This document shows, one piece after another, positions 8,284-15,927 of a stretch of 26,177 nucleotides of DNA (position 1 is the first letter of the stretch; every line of letters starts with the position of its first letter). The notes beneath the pieces were generated by a model. That model was not told the origin of the DNA. It did no database searches and was given only the letters and a program-made list of their open reading frames with translations. This DNA is from Planctomycetota bacterium (GTDB lineage: Bacteria; Planctomycetota; Phycisphaerae; Sedimentisphaerales; Anaerohalosphaeraceae). Where the stretch lies: NCBI GenBank assembly GCA_019456245.1, contig VRUF01000014.1, forward strand, positions 1 to 26,177, in the 5' to 3' direction. The translations under genes were made by a program, and so were the position numbers.

Positions 8284-9734
8284 ATGACAACCAGGCGTGG
8301 TTTTCTTAAGGCGGCAGGGGTAACGGTTGCAGCAATATCACTTCCGGCCTTTGGTATTGACGGAAAAAATCAACCTGCAAAACCCAACATCGTCTTTATT
8401 TTCATCGATGACATGGGTTATGGCGACATTGGTCCGTTCGGGTCGACGCTGAATAAAACCCCGCATCTTGATCGTATGGCGAAGGAGGGAGTGACGTTCA
8501 CCGATTTCTACGTAAGTTCTACGCCGTGTACGCCATCGCGTTCGGCGCTGATGACGGGGTGCTATGCGGATCGCGTTGGGATGGACGGCAGGGTTTTGTG
8601 GCCGGGGGACAAACGCGGCCTTAATCCCAAAGAAATAACGATCCCTAAGATATTGAAATCGAAAGGTTATGCGACGGGCTGTTTCGGGAAATGGCATCTT
8701 GGTGATCAGAGGGAATTTATGCCGCTTAGTCAGGGATTCGACGAGTATACGGGCATCCCTTACTCCAATGATATGTGGCCGTTTTACCGCCGCGTCAAGT
8801 GCCCGCCGCTGCCGTTTGTGAAAGCCCATAAGGTTGTCGCGCATATTCCGGACGGCAAGAATCAGGCGTTGCTGTGCGATGTTGTGACCGATGCAGCGGT
8901 GGACTTCATCAAGCGGCACAAGGATGAACGGTTCTTCGCCTATGTGCCGCACTCATACGTCCATAAGCCTCATTTTACGCTCAAGGATAGACAAGACAAA
9001 GCCGGGGGAGAACTTTTTCGTGCTCAGGTCGAAGAAGTGGACGCAAGCGTCGGTCGGATCATGAATACGTTACCGAATTGTCGCTGGCAAGTAATACGCT
9101 GGTTTTCTTTACTTCGGACAATGGCGGTACCCGTGCCAGCTCGATGGGGCCATTTCGCGGAGGCAAAGGGGGGCCCAAGTACGAAGGTCACATGCGCGTT
9201 CCAACCCTGGCCTGGTGGCCGGGGACGATCCCGGCGGGACGTACTACCAGCGAGATCGGCGCGATGATCGATATTTTGCCGACATTGGCCAACCTTGCAG
9301 GTGCTCAATTACCAACTGATCGTGTTATTGACGGTAAGGACATTTCTGACATATTACTGGCAAAGCCCGGCGCCAAGTCACCGCATGATGTGCTCTTCTA
9401 CGAAGTCGAAGGTGTTCGCCGCGGCAAGTGGAAACTGGTGGACGCCAGAAGAAGAGGGTACGAACTTTACGATCTGGATGCTGATCCTGGTGAAAGGAAT
9501 AACCTGGCAGAAAAGTTCCCGGAAAAGTTGAATGAACTCAAGGGATTGCTGGATGAACATAAAGAGTACCTACAGAAAGGCCGGCGGCCAGCGGCATTCG
9601 TCGAAAACCCCAGGGAGTTGCTGACCGACACAGAAGGTGTGCCGACCCTGGCAGAGTACATGGGACGCGGCGATATCCAGGTCATGGATAATACCTCTGG
9701 CCCTAAGAAGAAAAAAAAGCAAATCAGGCAATAA
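8284..9734 (+). pseudogene. Tat-exported sulfatase, frameshifted
   Basis: An S1-family formylglycine sulfatase split into two frames. The start is ATG 8284, not the in-frame ATG 8266, because AAGGAG (8272-8277) lies six bases before it. The N-terminus is a Tat signal (MTTRRGFLKAAG) followed by metal-site residues in FIFIDDMGYGD and the maturation motif C82-T-P-S-R in TPCTPSRSALMTG, then GKWHLG. The frame breaks at about 9071-9076, after RIMNTL; the protein resumes in the next frame as ELSLASNTLVFFTSDNGG and runs on to the C-terminal PKKKKKQIRQ tail. 8284-9734 is 1451 nt, so restoring one lost base gives an exact 483-codon ORF plus stop. All motifs are otherwise intact, so the break is recent, programmed, or a sequencing error. 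Likely function if intact: periplasmic hydrolysis of sulfate esters on polysaccharides. Confidence 0.9.
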
Positions 9735-9962
9735 GCCTTGATTCTGCGGGGAGAATTAAAGAATCCCGGAGTCTTAAATTTTCCAAAAAGTAAGTGCAAG
9801 GAAAAAGCTAAAAAATGGAAATCTGGTGCCACGAAAGCTTGTGAATTATATAAAATTTTTGGCAAAGCTTATGTACAATTATGTAAACTGGGTGTCAACC
9901 TAACTTATCAAGGTATGATTGCTGGATGTGTCATGTGCAATAAACCCTAAATAGGAGTGGTT
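9735..9962. other. AT-rich intergenic stretch with palindromic repeat
   Basis: Composition shifts to AT-rich after the sulfatase stop. It contains the first palindromic repeat (9748-9785) and a GTGCCACGAA string at 9826-9835 that recurs near 10439 and 10668. A 70-codon open frame here starts at TTG inside the repeat and has no SD or recognisable domain, so I do not call it a gene. Confidence 0.5.
9748..9785. repeat. Palindromic repeat, copy 1
   Basis: GARAATTWAAGRNTCCCG-type unit followed by its inverted copy. Arms 9750-9766 and 9768-9784 pair at 15 of 17 positions, one as G-U. Related units lie at 10453, 10511 and 10565. Confidence 0.65.
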
Positions 9963-10436
9963 ATGAGTCTAAAAAAAAACAGCATTGTGTTCTTAATAAA
10001 TCTATTTATATATTTAATTTTTAGGGTTATTGCAACAAGGTACGGTTGTACGATTAGTTCTTATTTGCCAAACCCAGATAGTGGATTACTAATAGATGTT
10101 GTAATGCAAGAAGATTTTTTAAGTTATTGGCAGTTACTTATTTGGCCAGGTTTCGCATTAATAATTGGTGTTATAAATGGATATTTCTTTGGGGCGGCCA
10201 AGCAAAAATGGCTATACTTGTTTGTTGCATTTTTTCTCGGAATATTTGTTGTTTCATGCTTTGATAATTTGGCTGATTATTTCTTTAAACATGGAACAAT
10301 TGGTTTGTTGTCATGGCGAAGCGGCTTCAAGGGGAAAATTAATTTGTCATTTGTGTCTGTTTGTTTATGGCCGATAGTATATCTGCTTACGCTCGCTTTT
10401 ATAAGAAAATTTAGGAGGAAAATAAGGGAAAAATAA
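9963..10436 (+). CDS. Small multi-pass membrane protein, unknown
   Basis: A 157-aa hydrophobic protein with about four predicted membrane helices: near 7-24 (IVFLINLFIYLIFRVIA), 55-75 (LLIWPGFALIIGVINGYFF), 83-103 (WLYLFVAFFLGIFVVSCF) and 130-148 (LSFVSVCLWPIVYLLTLAF), ending in a basic tail RKFRRKIREK. Start ATG 9963 is chosen because AGGAG (9953-9957) is five bases upstream; the GTG at 9957 would overlap that SD. I recognise no family. Base composition is clearly more AT-rich than the flanking genes and it is bracketed by short palindromic repeats, so it may have arrived by transfer. It stands alone: the sulfatase upstream is 228 bp away and the next gene is convergent. The basic end and helix pattern suggest the C-terminus is cytoplasmic. 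Confidence 0.72.
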   Translation: MSLKKNSIVFLINLFIYLIFRVIATRYGCTISSYLPNPDSGLLIDVVMQEDFLSYWQLLIWPGFALIIGVINGYFFGAAKQKWLYLFVAFFLGIFVVSCFDNLADYFFKHGTIGLLSWRSGFKGKINLSFVSVCLWPIVYLLTLAFIRKFRRKIREK

Positions 10437-10452
10437 AAGTGTCACGAAAAAA

Positions 10453-10595
10453 GAGGAAAATTTAAGGCTCCCGGTGCGAATGGCGGTTGCTTAAGTGGTT
10501 TTTTGTAAAAGGGAGAATTAAAGGTTCCCGAAATGCTCTGTAGAAAAGCTTATTTAATAGCGTTAGGAAAATTTAAGAATCCGGGATTCTTTTTT
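10453..10595. repeat. Palindromic repeat cluster, copies 2-4
   Basis: Three further units related to copy 1: 10453-10475, 10511-10533 and 10565-10587. They share GGARAATTWAAG followed two bases later by a TCCCGG-like end, with purine alternation at fixed positions. Copies 1 and 3 share AGAATTAAAG while 2 and 4 share AAAATTTAAG, suggesting two subtypes. The copies lie in non-coding DNA downstream of the orphan membrane gene. Confidence 0.6.
10575..10595 (+). terminator. Intrinsic terminator formed by repeat copy 4
   Basis: AAGAATC-CGG-GATTCTT (7-bp stem, triloop) runs directly into a T-tract ending at 10595. It lies 138 bp after the orphan membrane gene and could also end transcripts of the convergent TPR gene, although on that strand no long T-tract follows. 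Confidence 0.5.
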
Positions 10596-10685
10596 AGGGA
10601 ATAGGCAATTTAGATAAATTGGCGGAGGGCTAAAGATGGCCGATGGCACATCTGTCTTCATAGGAAGTGCCACGAATTTTTCTGA

Positions 10686-12101
10686 TTATTTCTCCCTGTT
10701 GACCATCCGCAGGATTTTACCTTTGCAACGAGCCACAAGCAGTTTGGCAATATTACGTCCGCGTCCCCAAAAACGGATTTTCACTTTTCTTAGCACGCAT
10801 GCAAAACGAATTCTCCACTTCAACAACCTGATCTGCCGGTCATTTTCGCAAAGTGCCTCAGCCTTACCGATCGTCCTTACGGCAAGCGAAAGTTGTCCGC
10901 ATTTTAACTGCAAAAATGCCGTCTCAGCAAGCAATCCACCATCCAGATACCCAACTTCGATCGCATGTTCAAAAAACCGCAAAGCACCCGCATGATCCCC
11001 CTGCATCGCGAGGCATATTCCAAGGTGATAAAAACCTTCGCCGCATTTCTTGTCGCGGTCGACGATACGAAGGAAGCAGTCCGTTGCCTGATCATAATCC
11101 TTCATTTCTATCAGCATCGATCCGATCGAAAGCAATATATTGCTATCGTCAAGATCGAGCATTAGTTCGCCGCTTATCAACTCGCTAGCTACTTCCTCAT
11201 CGCCGCTTTCAAGAGCGATCTGTCCAAGCCGATACCTCGGTCCGCCCAGTTCAATATCGTGTTCCGTTGCAAGCATATATTGTTTTTCCGCTTCTTGAAG
11301 ATCATTACCCCGCAACGCGATCTCTCCAAGATAAAAATAAGCGCGTCCGTAATCGGGATCGAATTCCAGTACGCGATTAAACTTTTCTTTCCCGCTCTCA
11401 ATATCGCCGCACTCGAGCAGAAAAATACCAAAATCGAATATCATATCGATATCGCCCGGACTTTTTCGCAATGCCTTAAGAAAATATTCGCGGCTTTGAT
11501 CTTTATTACCGTTTGCCCAGTAGGCTTGCGCGATCCGGTAGTTTATCTGAGGATGCGTCGGTTCCAGTTCCGCCGTACGCAGCCAGCACCATATAGCACG
11601 TTTATAATTCTGCTGGCTGAAAAGCGAGTTGCCTATATTGTAAAAACATACCGGACAATCGGGATTAAGCTGTTGGGCAAGATAGAACATATGCTCAGCC
11701 TCATCGTGCTTATCCATTTCCGTATAAGTGATTATACGGTTGCAGTAGCACGGCTCGAAATCAGGCGCAAGCGTTTCGATTTGCTCGAATGTCGCGATCG
11801 CAAGATCATACTGTCCGATCCTCGTATAATCGACCGCAAGCGAATTAAGTATCTCAGGATCATCAGGATTTAGCCTAAGAGCCTCGTCATAAGCTGCGAT
11901 TGCACTTTTAAACCGGAACATCGCATCGAGCGTAAGTCCGGCATTAAAAAACCAGGCATCGTTTTCAGGATTGATCTCGATCGCTTCTTCCAACTGCTGT
12001 AGTGCATCTTCCATCTCCCCGTCTTCATATAGTTCATATGCCCGACAAGCTTTTTCTTCGGCAGAATCCCAATAGTTGTTTTCCATAGCATCAAACATCA
12101 T
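10686..12101 (-). CDS. TPR-repeat protein (471 aa)
   Basis: A soluble protein composed almost entirely of tandem TPR units, from about residue 15 to 415. Examples are 'DALQQLEEAIEINPEND', 'SAIAAYDEALRLNPDDP', 'LAIATFEQIETLAPDFE', 'RAIWCWLRTAELEPTHP' and 'SGKEKFNRVLEFDPDYG', giving about ten to twelve repeats; the last ~50 residues are strongly basic (RIRFACVLRKVKIRFWGRGR...). No signal peptide or membrane helix is visible, so it is probably a cytoplasmic scaffold; the basic end could bind nucleic acid or membrane. GAGG lies four bases before the first of two adjacent ATGs. It is monocistronic, converging with the orphan membrane gene and divergent from ribH. Compare the partial TPR gene at the window start, which has similar repeats but a different C-terminus. 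Confidence 0.88.
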   Translation of the reverse strand: MMFDAMENNYWDSAEEKACRAYELYEDGEMEDALQQLEEAIEINPENDAWFFNAGLTLDAMFRFKSAIAAYDEALRLNPDDPEILNSLAVDYTRIGQYDLAIATFEQIETLAPDFEPCYCNRIITYTEMDKHDEAEHMFYLAQQLNPDCPVCFYNIGNSLFSQQNYKRAIWCWLRTAELEPTHPQINYRIAQAYWANGNKDQSREYFLKALRKSPGDIDMIFDFGIFLLECGDIESGKEKFNRVLEFDPDYGRAYFYLGEIALRGNDLQEAEKQYMLATEHDIELGGPRYRLGQIALESGDEEVASELISGELMLDLDDSNILLSIGSMLIEMKDYDQATDCFLRIVDRDKKCGEGFYHLGICLAMQGDHAGALRFFEHAIEVGYLDGGLLAETAFLQLKCGQLSLAVRTIGKAEALCENDRQIRLLKWRIRFACVLRKVKIRFWGRGRNIAKLLVARCKGKILRMVNREK

Positions 12102-12145
12102 TTAGCCTCATATCGCGGTTGTTAAAAATAATTTCTAATTTACTT

Positions 12146-12169
12146 TTCACCCTTCACCCTTTACCCTTT
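12146..12169. repeat. TTCACCC tandem heptamers
   Basis: Three consecutive heptamers, TTCACCC, TTCACCC and TTTACCC, plus a partial fourth. They lie about 45 bp upstream of the TPR gene start, on its leader side. Confidence 0.7.
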
Positions 12170-12208
12170 CGTCCTATCCTCCCTATCTTACCAGCTTTCT
12201 TCGGCATT

Positions 12209-12242
12209 AAAAAAGCAGACCCTTACACTCTCATTAGGGCCT
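12209..12242 (-). terminator. Intrinsic terminator upstream of the TPR gene
   Basis: On the minus strand AGGCCCT pairs with AGGGTCT (7 bp, one G-U) around a 12-nt loop and is followed by GCTTTTTT. It lies about 110 bp before the TPR start codon on the same strand, so it ends a short upstream transcript or acts as an attenuator. Confidence 0.5.
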
Positions 12243-12364
12243 TTTTGCCTCATACACGGATATTTTGCTGGTAATCGCCTTCTTCAGCACCTATACTCAG
12301 TCACGTTAGCCCAAAAACCAGCGTTCTCAGCCCGGACAGATATTAACGAATGTTGCGGTTTTTC

Positions 12365-12393
12365 TGGATATAACGTTTGTAACGTCTTATAAT
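12365..12393 (+). promoter_or_regulatory. Promoter of ribH-nusB
   Basis: TGGATA and TATAAT separated by exactly 17 bp. The -10 is a perfect consensus; the -35 matches at four of six positions. The spacer carries a direct repeat, TAACGT-TTG-TAACGT, a possible regulator site. The leader would be about 80 nt. Confidence 0.6.
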
Positions 12394-12478
12394 GTTGTTC
12401 TGTCAAGGGCTGTTCCTGATGCGAAAAAAAGGAATGGATTACAAATAGCGATACAAAAACTCTAGTTTGGGGTCAGAA

Positions 12479-12943
12479 ATGGTTAAAGAAATAAAGGCAC
12501 AACTCGCTGCCGACGAAAACAAATTTGCGATCGTAGTAAGCAGGTTCAACGAGTTCATCACCGGAAAACTTCTCGCTGGTGCTATTGATTGTCTCGAAAG
12601 ACACGGCGCAAAAGACGAACAGATCACGATCATCTGGGTTCCCGGTGCCATCGAGATTTCGCTTACCGCAAGAAAACTTGCCGACAGCGGCAAATTCGAT
12701 GCACTCATCTGCCTCGGCGCAGTAATCAGAGGTCAGACAAGCCATTACGACTATGTCTGCCAGCAGGTCTCGCGCGGTGTTGGCCAGGTGAATTATGACA
12801 CCGGTGTGCCGGCGATCTTCGGCGTCGTTACATGCGAAACAATCGAGCAAGCCGTAGAAAGAGCCGGATCCAAGCAGGGCAACGCAGGCACAAACGCAGC
12901 ACTGTCGGCCATCGAAATGGCAAACCTGCTGAAGCAGATTTAA
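12479..12943 (+). CDS. ribH: 6,7-dimethyl-8-ribityllumazine synthase
   Basis: A 154-aa protein of normal length for lumazine synthase, which joins 5-amino-6-ribitylamino-uracil and 3,4-dihydroxy-2-butanone 4-phosphate in the penultimate step of riboflavin synthesis. Substrate-site motifs are all present: SRFNEFIT (21-28, F23 stacking on the pyrimidine ring), VPGAIEIS (54-61), CLGAVIRGQTSHYDYVC with the catalytic His89, and GVVTCET followed by ERAGSKQGNAG, with phosphate-binding R128. It is expected to form pentamers or a 60-mer capsid. The ATG at 12479 gives the standard N-terminus; an upstream TTG at 12467 would add four unconserved residues. It is followed by nusB 81 bp downstream, a gene pair common in bacteria. 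No other rib gene is nearby. Confidence 0.96.
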   Translation: MVKEIKAQLAADENKFAIVVSRFNEFITGKLLAGAIDCLERHGAKDEQITIIWVPGAIEISLTARKLADSGKFDALICLGAVIRGQTSHYDYVCQQVSRGVGQVNYDTGVPAIFGVVTCETIEQAVERAGSKQGNAGTNAALSAIEMANLLKQI

Positions 12944-13024
12944 GTTTTCACAGTTGATGCCAGGCCAGCGGTAATTTAACGCAGTTAACCGGCTTTGTGT
13001 ATTTTTTAGCAAGAGGTAGTCTTT

Positions 13025-13441
13025 GTGGACAAAAGAAGCAGGGCCAGAGAAATAATGATGCAGGTGTTGTATCAGTTGGATGCACAGGGAAGCGAATACC
13101 TCGATCAACTGGACATATTTGTTCGCGCCGAAAGCGATGACGACATCGTTCGCGACCTTGCCGAGAAGTGGTCCAAAGAAGCATGGGAAAATATCGAGAC
13201 CTGTGATGGATTGATCAAGTCCGCCGCTATCAAATGGGACCTGTCAAGAATGTCCGCCGTCGACAGAAGCATATTGAGGATGGGTGCGTATCAGATGCAG
13301 TATTGCTCTGATATCCCCGGAAAAGTAATTATCAACGAGGCAATTGAGATCGCAAAAAAATACAGCGGAGCCCAATCGCCAAGATTCATCAACGGCGTAC
13401 TGGATGCGGTCCTTTCAAATGTCAGAAATAAAAACAGTTGA
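13025..13441 (+). CDS. nusB: Transcription antitermination factor NusB
   Basis: A 138-aa all-helical protein. It has the NusB N-terminal arginine-rich helix KRSRAREIMMQVLYQLDAQG (residues 3-22), which binds boxA RNA, and the C-terminal hallmark DRSILRMGAYQM...PGKVIINEAIEIAKKYSG...FINGVLDAV. NusB with NusE (S10) nucleates the antitermination complex on rRNA operons. The start is GTG 13025 with an AGAGGT purine stretch about ten bases upstream; it preserves the conserved RRxAR-like arm, so a later ATG would truncate the RNA-binding region. The stop is 14 bp before the ParA-type gene, and the three genes ribH, nusB and ParA probably share a transcript. Confidence 0.95.
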   Translation: MDKRSRAREIMMQVLYQLDAQGSEYLDQLDIFVRAESDDDIVRDLAEKWSKEAWENIETCDGLIKSAAIKWDLSRMSAVDRSILRMGAYQMQYCSDIPGKVIINEAIEIAKKYSGAQSPRFINGVLDAVLSNVRNKNS

Positions 13442-13455
13442 ACTGAGGTGGATTG

Positions 13456-14439
13456 TTGAAAACTCTTGCGGTACTTAATCAAAAGGGCGGTGTTGGAAAG
13501 ACGACTACGGTGGTAAATCTCGCTGCCGCTCTCGCCGAAATGGGCCAAAAGGTCATCGCAGTAGACCTGGATCCTCAGGCACACCTTACAATTCATCTCG
13601 GAGTAAACCCCGAAACCGCACGCGCAGGCGTCTACGATGTCCTGGCAAAGTCCGCGGATATTTCCGAATGTCTCCAGCAGGTCCGGCCGAATCTGCACCT
13701 CCTCGCATCCAGTATAGACCTCGTAGGTGCCGAAAGCGAACTGGTTAGCATTGTCGGACGCGAGATAATTCTCCGCGAGGCACTGGCGGCGGTCGAAGAT
13801 GATTTCGATTACCTGATAATAGACTGTGCTCCTTCGCTGGGACTGCTTACTCTAAACGGACTGGCAGCCGTCGAAGATGTTCTGATTCCTCTTCAGCCAC
13901 ACTTCCTCGCGTTGCAGGGTTTCGGAAAGCTCCTCCAGACCGTCGATCTCGTTAACAAAAGAATAAACCCCGACCTTAAGGTCACATACGTACTTCTATG
14001 CATGTACGACAAAAGGGTAACCCTCTCGACCGAGGTAAAAACGGATATCGAAAATTTCCTCAACACCGCAAGGGGAACCGGCTACCCATGGGCAGACGCA
14101 AAAATAATTCCAACGGTTATTCGCAGAAACATAAGGCTTGCCGAGGCACCAAGTTACGGGCAGACCATTTTTGAGTTTGAACCCGGCTGTCACGGTGCAG
14201 AAGATTACAGAAAAGTTGCCGAATACATAAGCCCGATAGCACCGAAAAAACCGGCAGACAAGCCCCTCGACCAACCCAACGAAGCCCCGCCGAAGGAAGA
14301 AACGCCGGCAACGGACGAAGAAACTGTTTTCGAAGAACCTGTTGCTGATGCGCCGGTTGCCGATGACCCAGTAGCCGTCAAACCGGTGATACCAGAGTGG
14401 ACAACCCCCCCGCAATATCCCAATCCCCCTTCAGATTGA
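13456..14439 (+). CDS. ParA/Soj-type ATPase
   Basis: A 327-aa protein, MinD/ParA-type P-loop ATPase in its first ~260 residues. It has a deviant Walker A KGGVGKTT (residues 9-16) with the signature Lys, the switch-I-like DLDPQAHLT, the Walker B DYLIIDCAPSLG, and the C-terminal RRNIRLAEAPSYGQTI typical of chromosomal Soj/ParA proteins. The last ~65 residues are a Pro/Glu/Ala/Asp-rich, probably disordered tail with repeats of the type PVADAPVADDPVA, which usual ParA proteins lack. Start: GAGGTGG (13445-13451) leaves four bases to TTG 13456; the TTG at 13453 would be too close. ParA proteins position chromosomes or other cargo with a ParB-like partner; no parB gene is adjacent, so the cargo is open. 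Confidence 0.9.
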   Translation: MKTLAVLNQKGGVGKTTTVVNLAAALAEMGQKVIAVDLDPQAHLTIHLGVNPETARAGVYDVLAKSADISECLQQVRPNLHLLASSIDLVGAESELVSIVGREIILREALAAVEDDFDYLIIDCAPSLGLLTLNGLAAVEDVLIPLQPHFLALQGFGKLLQTVDLVNKRINPDLKVTYVLLCMYDKRVTLSTEVKTDIENFLNTARGTGYPWADAKIIPTVIRRNIRLAEAPSYGQTIFEFEPGCHGAEDYRKVAEYISPIAPKKPADKPLDQPNEAPPKEETPATDEETVFEEPVADAPVADDPVAVKPVIPEWTTPPQYPNPPSD

Positions 14440-14472
14440 GTCGTCTTCGGCGGCTGGAAAGTGAGATTTATA

Positions 14473-15873
14473 ATGAATCGACGCAGTTTTTTGAATTACG
14501 CCTCGGCCAGTATCGCTGCTCTCGCCACTACTGGTTGCTCTATTCCTTTGTTTAAGGCAAAATCTCGCAAACGTCCCGATGTTCTATTTATCGCTATTGA
14601 TGACATGAACGATTGGACTACCCTCTTTGATCCGAATAATCCTATCAAGACGCCGAACCTTCAACGTCTGGCCAGCCGAGGGATGTTTTTTAGCCGCGCT
14701 TATTGCGCGGTGGCTGCGTGCTGTCCCTCGCGGGCGGCGATAATGACCGGCGTTCAGCCGTTTAACAGCGGCGTTTACGATAACCGTCATGCGTGGGCGA
14801 AAATGATGCCTGATGCGGTGACGATGTCGCGTTATTTTATGGCCGGCGGCTACCGGACTCGCGGAGCCGGTAAGATATTTCATCATGGCAGCACCGGTAA
14901 CGACATCCCGGGGAAACCTTCGTTTCAGAAATTCTTTAAAATGCTGCGGACGAGGCGGCCCGAGAAAAACTACAACGGATATACCGACAGGCCGCTTAAC
15001 CGTCAGCCTTTCGACTGGGGTGAACATTTGCTTAAGATGATCGATCTTGATACTGTTCAGTGGTGCGAAAATATTATGGAAACAGAAAAGGACGAAGCAT
15101 CGCCGATGTTTTTGGCAGCGGGAATATTCAAACCGCATCTGCCGTTCTATGCCCCGCCGGAGACTTTCACCAAGTACCCGTTCGACAAAACAAAACTGCC
15201 GGAGATGAAGGATAACGATCTGGACGATGTGCCGCCGATTGGTAAGACAATGGCGCACAGGGAAGATTTTATTTATCGAAATACCTCCGCCCAACCGGCT
15301 AACGATCCGGGCAGCCTTGAGAAGATGGTGCAATGTTACCAGGCATCGGCCGATTTTGCCGATCAGATGGTAGGGCGGTTGCTTGATAAGCTTGACGCCA
15401 CCGGCAGGGCGGATAATACGATCATAATCCTGTGGGCGGACCACGGATACCATCTCGGTGATAAGGAATCCTGTGTCAAGTTTACCCTTTGGGAGAAGGC
15501 TAACCACGTGCCGTTTATTATTGTCGCTCCAGGTGTAACAAAACCGGCAACCCGCTGCGACAGGCCCGTTGGGCTCATCGATATTTATCCCACACTTGTT
15601 GAGTTGGCGTCCCTTGAGCCGAAAGAGGGTATTGATGGCAAGTCTCTTGTCCCGCTCTTGAAAAAACCAAAGCAAAAGTGGAACCCGGCGATAATGACGA
15701 TGGGAAAAGGAAATCACGCCGTGCGATCCGACCGCTGGAGATACATAAGATACTCAGACGGTGGGGAAGAATTATACGATCACACAAAAGATCCATGGGA
15801 ATGGACAAACCTCGCCGCCAAACCTGAATACGCAAAGGTCATAGAACAACACAAAAAGTGGCTGCCAAAATAG
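14473..15873 (+). CDS. Tat-exported sulfatase, iduronate-2-sulfatase type
   Basis: A 466-aa S1-family sulfatase. The N-terminus MNRRSFLNYASAS is a Tat signal, and ATTGC22 could serve as a lipobox, which would leave a lipid-anchored enzyme. Metal residues lie in FIAIDDMNDW (D43, D44), and the formylglycine site is C83 in ACCPSRAAIMTG, followed by the iduronate-sulfatase-like NSGVYDN and GKIFHHG. Late metal and substrate residues lie in WADHGYHLGDK, then WEKANHVPFI and the C-terminal WRYIRYSDGGEELYDHTKDP. Cleaves sulfate from uronic acids or related sugars in glycans, in periplasm or at the surface. The Cys at position 83 requires a maturase (anSME or FGE) encoded elsewhere. ATG 14473 is chosen over GTG 14461 because it begins the Tat signal. 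Downstream terminator at 15881. Unlike the sulfatase at 8284 it is intact. Confidence 0.93.
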   Translation: MNRRSFLNYASASIAALATTGCSIPLFKAKSRKRPDVLFIAIDDMNDWTTLFDPNNPIKTPNLQRLASRGMFFSRAYCAVAACCPSRAAIMTGVQPFNSGVYDNRHAWAKMMPDAVTMSRYFMAGGYRTRGAGKIFHHGSTGNDIPGKPSFQKFFKMLRTRRPEKNYNGYTDRPLNRQPFDWGEHLLKMIDLDTVQWCENIMETEKDEASPMFLAAGIFKPHLPFYAPPETFTKYPFDKTKLPEMKDNDLDDVPPIGKTMAHREDFIYRNTSAQPANDPGSLEKMVQCYQASADFADQMVGRLLDKLDATGRADNTIIILWADHGYHLGDKESCVKFTLWEKANHVPFIIVAPGVTKPATRCDRPVGLIDIYPTLVELASLEPKEGIDGKSLVPLLKKPKQKWNPAIMTMGKGNHAVRSDRWRYIRYSDGGEELYDHTKDPWEWTNLAAKPEYAKVIEQHKKWLPK

Positions 15874-15880
15874 AGAAGTA

Positions 15881-15916
15881 AATGAAACGGGACCTGTTTC
15901 CATTTTTCTCTCTTTA
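15881..15916 (+). terminator. Terminator between sulfatase and lemA genes
   Basis: GAAACGG-GAC-CTGTTTC (7 bp, one G-U, triloop) with flanking AAT/ATT pairing and a T-rich tail (TTTTTCTCTCTTT). It lies eight bases after the sulfatase stop; the reverse strand may serve the converging lemA gene. Confidence 0.6.
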
Positions 15917-15927
15917 ATTATTCTCGG

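Larger units (their letters stand above)
12102..12364. other. Divergent intergenic region, TPR gene / ribH
   Basis: No protein gene is seen. It contains tandem TTCACCC heptamers (12146-12169), a minus-strand intrinsic terminator (12209-12242) and, rightwards, the ribH promoter. The segment 12243-12364 has several partial inverted repeats, for example GCTGG/CCAGC (minus strand), and could encode a small RNA on the minus strand ending at that terminator. It does not match FMN riboswitch conserved blocks. Confidence 0.45.

Noticed and set aside
8338..8952. Minus-strand open frame opposite the first sulfatase
   Set aside because: Antisense shadow; the plus strand carries all sulfatase motifs.
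9700..9733. Lysine-rich tail of the first sulfatase as a special targeting signal
   Set aside because: It is encoded by an A-rich run and is probably a slippage product or a simple basic tail; no known signal matches.
9738..9950. 70-codon open frame between the sulfatase and the membrane protein
   Set aside because: It starts with TTG inside a palindromic repeat, has no SD and no recognisable features; it is likely chance coding in AT-rich DNA.
12243..12478. FMN riboswitch upstream of ribH
   Set aside because: I looked for the conserved FMN blocks (AGGGYA, GGCAGGGTGAAATTCCC-like and GACCGGCGG) and found none.
14584..15717. Long minus-strand open frame (377 codons) opposite the second sulfatase
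   Set aside because: It is wholly antisense to a clear sulfatase; its translation is rich in Arg/His and without domain character, typical of a codon-bias shadow.
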